Positions 20,817 through 31,015 of a stretch of DNA of 64,000 nucleotides are shown here, piece by piece (within the stretch, counting starts at the first letter, position 1; the number at the start of each line of letters is the position of its first letter). The notes beneath the pieces are model-generated. The model had not been told where the DNA came from, searched no databases, and saw nothing but the letters and a program-made list of their open reading frames with translations. Position numbers and translations under genes: made by a program. Source of the DNA: Saturnia japonica. Taxonomy: Eukaryota > Arthropoda > Insecta > Lepidoptera > Saturniidae. The stretch spans positions 124,001 to 188,000 of the forward strand of contig CM065318.1 in assembly GCA_033032175.1 (NCBI GenBank). Direction: 5' to 3'.

Positions 20817-21073
20817 ACACAGTTATGGAAAAAGACGATGCTACACATTATCCAGTAGAGTTTTTAGATTCTTTGAAAACACCCGGTCTTCCAGTACACA
20901 AAATATATTTAAAAGTCGGAGTGCCTATAATATTACTGAGAAATTTAAGTCCTCCTAAACTTTGCAAAGGCACTTGGCTAAAAGTCACAAACCTTCGACA
21001 AAACGTCATCGAAGCCCAAATCTTGAATAAAATAAGTGTTGTGACTACAATATTAGGCCGCATTTCTCACTAG
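20732..21073 (+). pseudogene. Helitron helicase C-terminal piece
   Basis: In a second frame, KFINTVMEKDDATHYPVEFLDS, GLPVHKIYLKVGVPIILLRNLSPPKLCKGT and NVIEAQIL are the typical end of the Helitron helicase before its last motifs. The final conserved block (AMTINKSQGQ-like) is absent, because the element is cut by the repeat beginning near 21076. Confidence 0.85.
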
Positions 21074-21075
21074 AA

Positions 21076-21620
21076 AAAAATCACTAAACCATTTCAAAAG
21101 AGGAGCGACACTTTGTTGTTTTCCGACATCCATGCGAACGAAGTCGCGGGCACAGCTAGTATTATAATAAAACGGAAGGGATTGTTTTTTGTTTCCTTAA
21201 ACAGGCTAATCTCTGGAAATACCTTTCTGTATATGATAGCCATATTCATAAGGAATTATAGTATAGGCTATCTAAGATTGGGCTACAACTCTCAGTTAGT
21301 TCTCCCCGAGCTGCTGTATCCGCGTGCGTGTGCGCTGGCTTAATGGTTAATGATACGTAAATACAATAATGTTCTACAAAAATATTGGCGCTTAGTATAT
21401 CAAAAAAATTATCCACAATTGCATTCCTATCTCTTATACATAAGCAAGCCACAATGAGGTATTTTGTGACAAAAATTTGTTGAATATTAAAGAGTGAACA
21501 TGGCTTAATAATCCTTACAAACTTAAGTTTGCCTTTATAGCATGTTACTTGGACACATAACTTAGGAGATAATGAAGAATTAAAATCAATTTTATTATGA
21601 TAGGCTAGACGGATGCGGAT
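21076..21620. repeat. Repeat end and family B interspersed repeat, copy 1
   Basis: CGAACGAAGTCGCGGGCACA then GCTAGTA (~21135-21161) is the end shared by many repeats here. From ~21196 (CAGGCTAATCTCTGGAAATA) it matches the repeats at 25648-25945, 27246-27620 and 41934-42175. Confidence 0.65.
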
Positions 21621-21625
21621 AATTC

Positions 21626-21787
21626 CTAACTCAGCGTGGTTAACAAATACTTTTTAAACATTTTTTTAAAAACAGCCTTGTCAGTTTCGTGTCTAATTTC
21701 CACCGGCATACTGTTAAGTATATATGGTAAACGTTTTTTTAAGGTTCTATCACCAAAATAATAAGTTACTTTAGGTAAAATATATTT
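21626..21787 (-). pseudogene. LINE reverse-transcriptase protein, last 53 residues
   Basis: On the minus strand a frame reads KYILPKVTYYFGDRTLKKRL then PYILNSMPVEIRHETDK... and LLTTLS-stop. This Phe-Gly-x-Arg-x-Leu ... Leu-Pro/Met-Pro pattern is the usual C-terminus of insect LINE ORF2 proteins (CR1/L2-like group). No reverse-transcriptase core remains nearby. Confidence 0.6.
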
Positions 21788-21799
21788 GCCGGCGGTCAT

Positions 21800-22500
21800 T
21801 GATCGAGTACAATAACTATTCTACTGCGAGAGGCTGTCAGACACTCGCGTAACGGGTTGGCATCACGATGCGACGCGTGATGTCACGACTTCACAACGAC
21901 TGTTTGTGGAGACTTCCGACTCTGTGCTCAGATGCAGCTGCGCAGAAACATCGTCTTGCTGAGCGTGTTCTACCGTCTGTATCATGGTAAGTGTTCTCAA
22001 GAGCTTTTCAGTCTAATTACTGCTTCTCCCTTTCATAACGGAACCACACGCGCTGGGCTCCGGAGACACAGCTATACAGTAATCTCCATCTCAGTACGAA
22101 CCAAGAAGTATGCTAAGTTAAAAAAAAACAGGTATGTTGCTACCAGTTTACCGATTTCGCTTTGCTTTATGAAATAAGTACTTATCTCGTAAAGAACATA
22201 AGCTCACATCGCGTTCGTTTCTGCTAAGTATAGGAGTTGTTTTTTTTTTTTAAATCAGAGCTAACATTACTTTAGCGTTGATTTCAATAGAAACAAATTC
22301 ACTTGACTTAGTTCCAGCCACACATCGCGTCACGCAACGTCACAGATTTGTACGTACAAAATATAATCATTAATATGGTTTAATCAGATTTATAGCTCTA
22401 TAGCATTAGTCAGAATACCTAAGTGTCGCTAATATTTGGATTTAAATTGTCCAATGTGTTCCCGTCGCGTCGTGTCGCGTAAACAAGCCACAATATTTGT
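21800..22500. other. Intergenic DNA
   Basis: No recognised gene. CACGCGT/GTCGCGTC-like words recur at 21850-21900 and 22450-22490. Confidence 0.4.
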
Positions 22501-22503
22501 GCT

Positions 22504-22854
22504 TGTAGCGACATCTCTCGCCACAACTGACGCATCAACGCATCGACGCAACTACGTAGCGACATCTATCGAGCCATATAAGACGCATCCTACATCGCGC
22601 TATAGAAATTAACTCTATCGTTGAGTATATATACAAGAACCTGACTACAACAGTCGGACAAGTCCGGTGAAGCTGTAAAAGCCGCAGCGGCTCTGTTTTT
22701 GGATAGGGCTCCTAAGGCTAACAGTGTAGTCAGTTCTTATACATAGAAAAGTCGGGGCAGCTACCCGCCAGCCATAGCACCCGTCTGGCCGGAGGATCCT
22801 CCCTTTTCTATGGCGGATGAGGAACTTTACTCTCTGTTCCTCACCTCCGCTAAA
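22504..22854 (+). repeat. Structured repeat, copy B, containing a Jockey tail
   Basis: The most complete copy of the repeat. The left part has GTAGCGACATCT units (22505, 22556) and CGCATCCTACATCGCGCTAT, then CTGACTACAACAGTCGG. The right part (22751-22854) has the same hairpin chain as copy A and ends CTCCGCTAAA. Between them sits a 93-base Jockey 3' fragment (22658-22750) bracketed by GTCGG direct repeats (22653-22657, 22751-22755). Confidence 0.8.
22658..22750 (+). mobile_element. 93-base Jockey 3' fragment inside the structured repeat
   Basis: AGTCCGGTGAAGCTGTAAAA through GGCTAACAGTGTAGTCAG then TTCTTATACATAGAAAA. It matches the last ~90 bases of the Jockey copies, with a short insert in the middle and an impure A-rich tail. 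Extreme 5' truncation. Confidence 0.8.
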
Positions 22855-22859
22855 TGCTT

Positions 22860-25400
22860 ATCGATATTATTTATAGTAGAGTCGGGCGATCATGAATGAA
22901 GACTGAAAAAAGGTCGATGTAAACGAAGTTCTTTATAAACAAAGGCGTTCTTTATAAGAACATAGAGCTAGAAAAAAGCTCGTTCGATCTGAACAGTTAC
23001 TAATCCTATTAAATTAGTAACCAAAGATTAGTAATTACTAATTACCAATGGTTATAATCGAGATATCTCGAGATATCTTCATAATCGAATGATTACGATA
23101 TATATGTCACCGCCACCGCTAATATAAAAAGTCTTTATTGTATATTAGAAAGCTGTCAGTGGATGAGTGACATCAGTGTGTGCGTGCTGTGTGGCACGCG
23201 CGCCGCGCATGTGTGTTGGGGTCACACGTTCACCTCACTCAGCTGGGTTTTTCCAACCCAACCCACATGTGAAGCAGGCGGGGCGGGATGCGGGGCGCGG
23301 GGCGCGGGGCGGCCCCAAACCATTAGATCTGTAGTTTCTATAAAGCAATTAACTTATATAATTTACTAATTATGTGGGGTTTCTCCTTTTATATGATTGT
23401 GCGTTAACAATTATTTATGTTGTGTTTATTATTGAGCAGTCATGGCTCATGAAGTTGGTAGCGAGTACGGACTCCGCGTCAATTGACGTGAGTTCGAACC
23501 CCTGCAATGGGGCTGAGCGCCCGGTGGAGGAAAACATCGTGATCAAACCATGATGGTAAGGTTTCTTCTAGTGCCCGCTTGGCTAGCTACCACCCTCAAG
23601 TTGAAAATTTGTCGCCAAACACCAATAGATATGTTCCGGCAGCAACTGCACTTGAGAACGAGCCGCTCCACTAGATTTACTGTATTTTTTAACCATCTTA
23701 CATTTGCAAGTTGATACTAAATGTCAATTCAGTTTCGTTGTTGTGCCATCTTACGACCACTGTACACATTGTGAAAAGGTTATCGTATTGATAACTGTGG
23801 TCATTAAAAGACTCTGGTCGTTAGTCGTTTCACGTCGCGCGTCGTATTTATACAGTTATGCCTGAAAGAGAGGAACTGTTATGTCTAGTATCCTCATATA
23901 TATCTAGCTGTATTCGATTATATTCAAGATCGTTCAGTCACACTACCATCGAGTAAATTAACTTGTAAACTACATCGTACAGTGTACATATTATGTAGGC
24001 ACTATGTATAGCGTAGGGACGGACGTTATAATAAAGTAAGACTTACCTTATTTTTTTCTGATAAATCAATTTTCTAGTTTTGCATAAAAATAAAGTTTGC
24101 GGAAATACGTTATTTCCAATTTTTACTGTAATGCGTAAAACAACACACTCGTGTGGGTAATTACTGATTACTAATTGTAATTACTGAACTATTAATATCG
24201 ATACTTATAACGTAATATAAAATCCAAAGCAAATCTACTAATAATTATAAAGAATTTTCACACAAAAATACTGTTGACAAAGGGCAATTTATACTTTAAT
24301 TAGGTAAGTAATTGCCCAACTACGGCGAAGCGAAAAGGAGGGTTATGATTTAATTGCTACGTATGCAATGTTTAAAGAAGTAATTAAAAATAAAACTAAA
24401 AAACACGCTTTTATAGAATTTCCATCTAAAAAAAATTGAATTAAGAATAGTGATTTTTTTTTTGTTTTTGAATTGTGCTGTGTTGGTTATCAAATGAAAG
24501 GGTTTAATTAGCACATTTCAAAAATAGCTAATCATATTATTAGCTGTTGCCTGTGGCTTTGCTTGCATTAACTCGACAACTGCGTATAATAAAATTTGCA
24601 AAATCAAGTGTCGGATGTTCGTTTAGGCCACAGGTCAGTAAAATAAGGGCTTCAGCTATAATAAACATGATAGATAATCGGTTCCAAGGTTCACAATAAT
24701 TTGCATCTGCCCATCCCATCATTTTAGGGAATAATCAAAATCAAAAATACTTGAGTAAATTTATAGCGCTTTCGCATGTTTTGTGAGACCTCGCGCCTCA
24801 GCAATACGACCGCGGCCCTACCGCTCGCGGGGTTACTTCGAGGCACGCGCAAGATACGTCGCAACCCATCTTGGATCTGCAGATGCGTGCGGTTGACAGA
24901 TTTGCTTTAGTTTGTCCCCGCAGGTCACCTGATGGTAGCTGAAGGTAATCGCGTGCCCTTCGGCACTCGTTTCGTCGAATGCGGGAAGATAGCGAAGAGG
25001 AACATAGATTACACCACGGATGGAAATGAGAGATCGGAGCCGAATGCATGGTCGACACCGAGTCCACGGATTTGCGGAGGAGCGTACAGCACAGCATCCA
25101 ATTATATCTGATATCCAAATGGAGTAGTTGTTACAGTCGGGTTTTTTGTGTCTCTTTTACTAATTTATTGCGTTTTATTTATTTGAAAATGGACGTCGAA
25201 TAGCGATGTCGTGTGTCGTGCAACGGACGCCGGACATCGGACACCGGAAACCGGACAACAATCCGATGTACGCATTGCCCCTCTCTACCAAGGGATTTCA
25301 TCGTGATTATAACCCTTTGCTTTCCCAAGGAAGGAGACCTCTTCGCACAGTACTGAGCCACTTACAGTCTGCTAATAATATCATAATGCAATATTACGTT
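22860..25400. other. Intergenic DNA with scattered repeats
   Basis: No coding gene recognised. GC-rich GGGGCGCG repeats lie at 23278-23312. A repeat end GCCACAGGCAACAGCTAATA (minus) is at 24537-24560. 24800-25115 has phrases common in lepidopteran repeats (minus: AAGGGCACGCGATTACCTTC, then AGCTACCATCAGGTGACCTG) but no class can be assigned. Confidence 0.4.
23423..23660 (+). mobile_element. Possible tRNA-derived SINE
   Basis: GTTGGTAGCGAGTACGGACT ... GAGTTCGAACCCC resembles a tRNA head with an A box and a B box (GTTCGAACC) ~45 bases apart, followed by a unique body. I saw no second copy in the window, so classification is tentative. Confidence 0.35.
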
Positions 25401-25419
25401 ATTTCAGGGCAGTGTCGGG

Positions 25420-25620
25420 TAGGGACTGCAAGGGGTGCAAGGGGTGCAAGGGGTGTACAGCAACGGGCGGCATAATAAAACAAAGTCCCCCGCTGCGTCT
25501 GTTTTTTTGTCCGTTTGAACGCGGTAAACTCAAAAACTACTGAATGTATTTTCATACGGTTCTCATCAATGGCCGGAGGATTCATGAGAAAGATTTATTC
25601 CATTTAGATATATAGATTCA
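25420..25620 (+). repeat. AAGGGGTGC tandem repeat and interspersed repeat
   Basis: Three to four tandem copies of a ~10-base unit (GCAAGGGGTG) at 25428-25459. They are followed by TCCGTTTGAACGCGGTAAAC and CATACGGTTCTCATCAATGG, phrases typical of lepidopteran interspersed repeats. No coding frame. Confidence 0.5.
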
Positions 25621-25647
25621 TTACATTTATAATTAAATTTGTGTAAA

Positions 25648-25945
25648 TAGGTTTGTTTGTTTAAACACGCTAATTTCTAGAAATACCAGTCGGATTATAA
25701 ATACTATATAAATTCTTCGAAAAATTCTTTTTGTATATGATATACAGTCTCACGAAGAATAGTATAAGCTATCTAACATTAAGCTAGAACTCTCTGGTAG
25801 TCTTAAATATTGATTTTTGCTACGTAAGTCGGAGGAGGAAGCCCTCCCGAACTGTTGTAAGCGCGTGCGCGTGCGCGTGCGCTGGAGTTATGGTTAATTA
25901 TACGTAAATATTATGTTTTACAAGAATGTTGGTGCTTAGTATATC
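25648..25945 (+). repeat. Interspersed repeat family B, copy 2
   Basis: Shares TTTGTTTAAACACGCTAAT, TTTTTGTATATGATA, GTCTTAAATATTGATTTTTG and CTACGTAAGTCGGA with copies 1, 3 and 4. It carries a short GCGTGCGC tandem run at ~25860-25883. Abuts family C. Confidence 0.75.
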
Positions 25946-26456
25946 TATACAATGAATAAAATTGACATGTCTGTTTGTAATGTCAATTACTAAATGCATA
26001 TGAAAATAGATACGATACCTATAACAAAACATCCATTTTTTAAATTTTGTCTGTCTGTTTGTTTGTTCCTAGTAATCTCCGAAACGGTTGGACCGATTTT
26101 GACGGGACTTTCACTGGTAGATAGCTGATCATATAGGGAGTAACTTGGGCTACTTTTATTTAAAAAAAAGAATTAGGGTCCCGCACAAATTAAAAAAAAA
26201 CTGGTTATGATGAATCAATTCGGGCTCTTAAATGGCTTATGTTGAGTAAGCCATAAGAGATATAGCAAATTAATGTACTACATCGTTATAGACATTAAAA
26301 AGACCTACAAAAAAGTCCGCGAGAGTATATGTCTATCTTCTAAGGAACACCCACAATAAGCATTTTTGTCTTTAAAATAGCCGGGAGCGGGGGAGCAATA
26401 TTTGCACGGCCATTCTGTAGTCCACGTGAGCGAAGCGACGGGCACAGCTAGTAGGT
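25946..26456 (+). repeat. Interspersed repeat family C, copy 2 (complete)
   Basis: ~510 bases from ATACAATGAATAAAATTGAC to CGAAGCGACGGGCACAGCTA. It contains AACGGTTGGACCGATTTTGA, CTTTCACTGGTAGATAGCTG and GGAACACCCACAATAAGCAT, all found inverted at 48622-49145. No protein frame, so probably a non-autonomous element. Confidence 0.8.
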
Positions 26457-27245
26457 AATATAATAATTGCATATCTTACACCCGGGAGCAGAAACCCTCG
26501 CCTCGACTTTGGATGCATACCTTGCCGCGGCCGACTTGCTACTCCTGCTGAGATATCGGAGTAGACATCATGAGAGAATAGAGATCTGCTGCTAAGCCGG
26601 AGTGTGATGGTGTTGATGAAACCATTAGATTAGGTATGTTTCAAAATAAATAATACATTATTTCAATCAATTTATTTAGGTATATAAAGTTAAGATAAGG
26701 ATCTGTTTTGATAAGTTGGCGCGAAGCGATGGCGCTTTCAACCAGATACTATAACTAATACATTCTTTCTGGCTTTTGCTTTTTCCTTGTTATGAATCTT
26801 ATGAAACCGAAACATCAATATAAAAACATCGATAAGAAAAACAATAACGTAGAGTTATCTATTGTAAATTATCAGGAAAACCTTTAATATAACATGTGTG
26901 ATAATATTAATACGTGAAAGTAGACTTATTAGAATGTTTGTCCTCCCGTGACGCGTGACGCGTGACGCGTGACGCGTGAAGTGCGTGAAGCGAGAACGGC
27001 TGATATCGACATGTCGCGCCGTGGAATAACACTTATGGTGCTTTTTGACAATTATTACAAAAAAAAATTTATAAGGCCAGCGAACAACTAACCTATAATA
27101 TAATTATGTATGTACATCTCTGTGTATGTATGTATTTAATTACAAAAAGTGGTTTGTTTCCTGTAACCAGTTAATATTTGTTTTTGTTGACTCGATCAGA
27201 TCTGTTTACACCGAGATATCAATATGAACACACTAAAGAGGAAAA
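26457..27245. other. Intergenic DNA with a GTGACGC minisatellite
   Basis: AT-rich DNA without recognisable genes. A 7-base tandem repeat lies within it at 26948-26980. Confidence 0.45.
26948..26980. repeat. GTGACGC minisatellite
   Basis: Four to five head-to-tail copies of GTGACGC, followed by degenerate GTGAAGC units to ~26992. Confidence 0.85.
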
Positions 27246-27620
27246 ATTATTTGTTTGTTTGTTTAAGCACGCTAATCTCTGGAACTATCAGTCGGTTTCG
27301 AAGAATTCTATTTGTATATGATAGCCAGACTATCGAGAAATATTATAAGCTATTTAAGATAAGGTTACAACTCTCAGATAGCCTTAAATATTGATTTTTG
27401 TTACGTAAGTCGGAAGTCGAGGCCCTCCCGAACTGCTTTAACCGCGTGCGCTGGCGTAAACGTTAATGATTCAAAAATACAATGTTCTATAATAATATTG
27501 ATCATAAATATATATAAAAAAAGTCAGTGATAAAATATGGTTATCTTTTCTTACACATAAGCCACTATAAGATATTTTGTGGCAAAGATTTGTTGAAAAT
27601 TAAAAAGTGATATTTATGCA
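27246..27620 (+). repeat. Interspersed repeat family B, copy 3
   Basis: TTTGTTTAAGCACGCTAATC then CTGGAACTATCAGTCGG, the middle TTAAATATTGATTTTTGTTA and the end AAAGATTTGTTGAAAATTAA are shared with copy 1. Confidence 0.75.
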
Positions 27621-28082
27621 TTATTTTTCGACATGGCGTATTAATCCTTACGAACAAAAGTTACTTCATCATAAATACAATTTTATGAAGTTAAATTTTG
27701 CTCTTTAAAGTATACTATTTGGGCAAATAATTTGTATTTGCAAGAAGAACAATTTTATTATGATAGACTACACGAGTACGTTGGCGGCCGCGGTGCGGTG
27801 TTTGTCGGATAAAATTAACACGGGTGAAACCGTGGAGTACAACTAGTTAATATATATTTGTAAATTGTTTCACGAAGCAAACTAGTTATCGCACTTAGTG
27901 CCTGGGTTCACAAGCGCACCCGCACTTATCCAGACAGAACCACAGATCTCTGTGGACAGAACGATGATGTGATCTTTAAAACACTAACACTTAGGTACAT
28001 AGATGAATATAATGATTTTTGTTTTGAAAATATATTTAGTTATAACATTGAAAAGCAATAGAGATGTGTTGAGAATTCCATT
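27621..28082. other. Intergenic region, probable 3' side of secreted gene 2
   Basis: No gene recognised. A repeat-like phrase AACACGGGTGAAACCGTGGA lies near 27817. Confidence 0.4.
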
Positions 28083-28361
28083 TTAAATATTGTTTCTCGG
28101 CTTTATCTCCGGTTTCCAATCGGGGTCCGCCATCTTATCACGTAAACTGAACAGGAGCGCATCGTTCCCTCCCGGGTCGAGGTCGCGGTCGAAAGCGCTG
28201 CGAGCTGGGAACCCGATCGGCGCGACCGGCGGCGGCGAGGACCTCGTGTCGCGCGCTCTCTGGTGCGGAGCGGCCGGATAGTACAGGGCTGCGAAGATAG
28301 CCTGTTCCAATTGGCCGTGCACCGCGCCCACCAGACAGACGAAGACCAACGCTCTAAGCAT
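28083..28361 (-). CDS. Small secreted protein, function unknown (gene 2)
   Basis: A 92-residue protein beginning MLRALVFVCLVGAVHG, a clean signal peptide with likely cleavage after GAVHG, giving mature QLEQAIFAALYYPAAP and onward. The mature part is Pro/Arg/Ala-rich (RSSPPPVAPIGFPARSAFDR) with a C-terminal DKMADPDWKPEIKPR segment and no cysteines. The frame runs upstream to 28373, but the ATG at 28361 starts the signal peptide and sits ~50 bases behind a TATA box. Single exon as seen. No family recognised; it could be an immune, cuticle or accessory-gland peptide. Composition, TATA box and signal peptide make it a likely real gene. Confidence 0.6.
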   Translation of the reverse strand: MLRALVFVCLVGAVHGQLEQAIFAALYYPAAPHQRARDTRSSPPPVAPIGFPARSAFDRDLDPGGNDALLFSLRDKMADPDWKPEIKPRNNI

Positions 28362-28410
28362 GTCTACCGGCAAAGAGAGAGGGAATGAGAGACGAGACCG
28401 CGCGCGACCC

Positions 28411-28417
28411 TCTTATA
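28411..28417 (-). promoter_or_regulatory. TATA box of secreted gene 2
   Basis: TATAAGA on the minus strand, about 50 bases upstream of the ATG. A TCATTC initiator-like word lies ~30 bases downstream of it. Confidence 0.6.
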
Positions 28418-28429
28418 CATCGTGGCGCA

Positions 28430-28980
28430 CGACCTCGCAATGTTCAGGAAAACTAGTTACATCAGTACACGGCTATGACGCGCGGCTCTGTACTGTGTAT
28501 GTGACAATAAATACAAGTAAACACCTGAGTTATTTACACAATGTTCTAGCAAGTTCCAATTATACGACGCAACATTATCAACGAATGCGTTCGGTGCCAG
28601 TTAAAGTAATTATGTCTGAAAGGACTCGGGTTCATATCTTACAACAAGCTTCAGATTTCCATGAACAAAACATTCAAATGACAATACAATACGCAGATAC
28701 ACGTTAGAGCCTCGTGAGTGCGCTCGACAACACCGCCGCGCCGCGCCGATCCGCGCCGCGCCTGTCCGCGCCGGTGCATTATCGGTTTCCAAATAAACTG
28801 TGCTTACACAGTAAAGGTTGAAAAGAAAGTATTTTCAGATACTTTTTCATGTGAAACATCTATAGGCGAGGAATAAACCTGATTGTCGGCGCGGCGAAAC
28901 AGGCCGTGGCGACTCATCGCCACGCTTTATGATGGAATATATGTACTAAGAACTATGAAATTATGAATATACAATTATTA
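28430..28980. other. Upstream region of gene 2, no gene seen
   Basis: No supported gene. A GC-rich CCGCGCCG run lies at 28728-28775. Confidence 0.4.
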
Positions 28981-29293
28981 TGAAAATAATCACTGTAACC
29001 CCATAGGTCCCCCCTCAGGGAAATTGTTGGGGCAACGTTTGAGACCTCCCAAGGACTCCACACAGGGAAATTGTTGGGATACCCTTTGGGACCCCCCTTC
29101 GATGTTTCACATCTGCCAGGCGTCCCGTGAGGGATTTTTTTTTGCCAGGAAGCGGGAACTGCTTGCGCATTACGTCCGCTGAACCCAGCAGGTGTGGCCC
29201 TACCAGTGCGCCTCCTCCATCTCGGGCCTGCAATATACGGTGACTGACATGCCCAAGCCCACCCCCTGCAGACCCATTTAAAGCGGCGGAAGA

Positions 29294-29674
29294 TCATTGC
29301 GCAGCCTCCGGCGCCTGACTCGGTGACTGCGGGAGCATGATTTGCTCGCAGACCGAGGAGACGGAGTTCCACCCACTCTCGCTCTCGACCATAGATAGAA
29401 TCACGGCCAGGACCGAGAGATCGGTGCCGACCGTCGCGACAACATCGCGGCGTAGCGAATCCCATGCGGGACAAACGGCTAAGGTGTGCTGCGCAGTATC
29501 CTCTGCGCAGCCACAGTGATGGCACCCAAGAGCGATCTCCCGACTTATGTGACACAAGTAACTCCCGAAATAGCCATGTCCCGAGAGCACCTGAGTCAGC
29601 CGGAAGGCGAGGGTGCCATGCCGCCTCTGGAGCCATCCAGCCAGGACTGGTCTGATGGCTTCAACGGTCGCCAA
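29294..29674 (-). pseudogene. R1-clade ORF2 C-terminal domain
   Basis: Frame reading EAIRPVLAGWLQRRHGTLAF, TQVLSGHGYFGSYLCHI and GCHHCGCAEDTAQHTLAVCP. The last is the CX2C...HX4C finger at the end of R1-clade ORF2 proteins. The same block occurs at 62832-63313 (VCHECGAAEDTAQHTLGEC). Confidence 0.85.
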
Positions 29675-30395
29675 GCCTGAGCTAGGGTGCTCGAATCATG
29701 AGTTCCACTCTTCCAACATGGGATCCTGGCTGAGCTCCAACCTGTACGCCACAATCTCCCGCGGCACTGCCTTAGCGCCTCCTCGCACCAATTAAACAAC
29801 AGCGCGAGGACTCTCGCTTCGTGATCCCATGGTGGAGATCCGGGCAATAGGGAGGCTGCCTCGAACGAGACTGTACGGTACCCTCGGATAGCTCTGATGG
29901 CCATCACTCTCTGCGGTTTCCGCAGGAATGCGAAATGCCGGGCCGTCAGGCTGTCTGCCCACACTGGCGCTCCATATAAGGCCATTGACCGTACGGTCCC
30001 AAGGTAGAGCTTCCGGCAAGAGGAACTAGGCCCTCGAGATTCGGCATTAGTCGAGCAACTGCGCCCGCTGTGCCCATGAGTCGAAGGGTCAGCCGCCGAA
30101 AGTGTTCCACAAAACTCCATCGACTATCGAGAACGATTCCCGGGTATTTCATCGTTGACCTGATGCCGATGGAGACGCCGTCCACTATTATCTGGGACCC
30201 TTGAGGAGATGCGTTCCGAGGCCCGTAGAAACACAGGGCCTCGGATTTACTCAGGCCCGCCTCGAGGCCCAGACGCCTTATTCGACCCACGACCTGAACC
30301 ACCGCCGCTGTGGCTAGAAATTTCGCGTCGCGGTGTGTCTTCCCTCGCGCTGTGATAAGAGTGTCGTCTGCTATTCTCAGTTCTTCCCGGGTCAC
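29596..30395 (-). pseudogene. R1-clade ORF2, RT active site to thumb (frameshifted)
   Basis: Two overlapping frames. 30395-29946 carries RIADDTLITARGKTHRDAKF (the [YF]xDD box), RIRRLGLEAGLSKSEALCFY and VDGVSIGIRSTMKYPGIVLD. 30120-29596 carries KLYLGTVRSMALYGAPVWAD, AIRAIRGYRTVSFEAASLLP and GSPPWDHEARVLALL. The switch near 30000 marks a frameshift. Confidence 0.85.
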
Positions 30396-30550
30396 TTAGG
30401 GTACGACTTCATCCTCGTCCGCGTTGGTCGCTAAAGGCGGAGCCATGGACGGAGGGGTATGTTTTGTCTCCTGTGGGAACAGAGCTACCAGAATTTGCTC
30501 GAGCAACCTAGGCTGGACCGGGGGGGCCCATGGGCGAAGTTTGCCCCGCA

Positions 30551-30754
30551 CTAGGCGATAGGGCGCCCCCACGGATCCCGACTGAGCGTCTCCAGTAGTT
30601 GCTCTCGAGCCAAAGCTTTTATGGCAGCTCTGTACCCTCCGTATAACTCCGCTTCCAGGGCGGTTGTGTCCTGTGCACGGTTTCGCCTGCGCCTATGTCT
30701 AGTGTACCGGTGCCGCGGCGTCTCACCGAGACACAAGCTATCTCTGCGCTCCAC
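30551..30754 (-). pseudogene. R1-clade ORF2, endonuclease-RT linker
   Basis: TTALEAELYGGYRAAIKALA and REQLLETLSRDPWGRP match the segment just before the reverse transcriptase in R1-clade proteins. Between it and the active site ~200 residues of RT are missing, so the element carries an internal deletion near 30400. Confidence 0.75.
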
Positions 30755-30756
30755 CG

Positions 30757-31015
30757 GTACATCTGGCGAACCTCAATTCCCCGAAGGGTTAGATAGAGGT
30801 GTACTAATGTACACCCACAGTTCACCGGGTATGATTTAGGTCCCACGTAATAAAGGGCAAGCCTAGTGCCATTAGCCGGGCACAAAACCAAACTCCGAGT
30901 TACACTACTGAGAATTTCATACAAAAACCCGATAAAACTTTGCTCAACCTGGGAATCGAACCAAGGACCTCGAGCATAGCATTCGCGCATACGACCAAAA
31001 GGCTGCTGACCATGA
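30757..31015 (-). mobile_element. tRNA-derived SINE, copy 2
   Basis: Minus strand: B box GGTTCGATTCC (exact), then GCAAAGTTTTATCGGGTTTT, GGAGTTTGGTTTTGTGCCCG, GTGAACTGTGGGTGTACATT and the tail CTATCTAACCCTTCGGGGAA. Same family as 14703-14990 and 60835-61095. It abuts the R1 remnant. Confidence 0.8.

Larger units (their letters stand above)
16440..21075 (+). mobile_element. Autonomous-type Helitron, decayed
   Basis: A 4.6-kb block encoding, in order, a charged repeat region, a zinc-finger-like segment, the Helitron-like N domain, the two-tyrosine Rep segment and a Pif1-type helicase. That order is diagnostic of Helitrons. It is interrupted by at least four nonsense codons, several frameshifts and an internal deletion, and its helicase end is cut off by another repeat at ~21075. 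The Helitron 3' hairpin and CTRR end were not found. Confidence 0.92.
28985..30756 (-). mobile_element. R1-clade LINE remnant
   Basis: Minus-strand remnant of the second protein of an R1-clade non-LTR retrotransposon with its 3' untranslated region (to ~28985). From its 5' side it has the endonuclease-RT linker (LLETLSRDPWGRP, 30551-30754), the RT active site IADDTLITARG (~30360), thumb/C-terminal blocks and the final zinc-finger-like CHHC...H...C motif. The RT fingers and most of the palm are missing. It is not in ribosomal DNA. Its 5' side is cut by a SINE at 30757. Confidence 0.85.
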
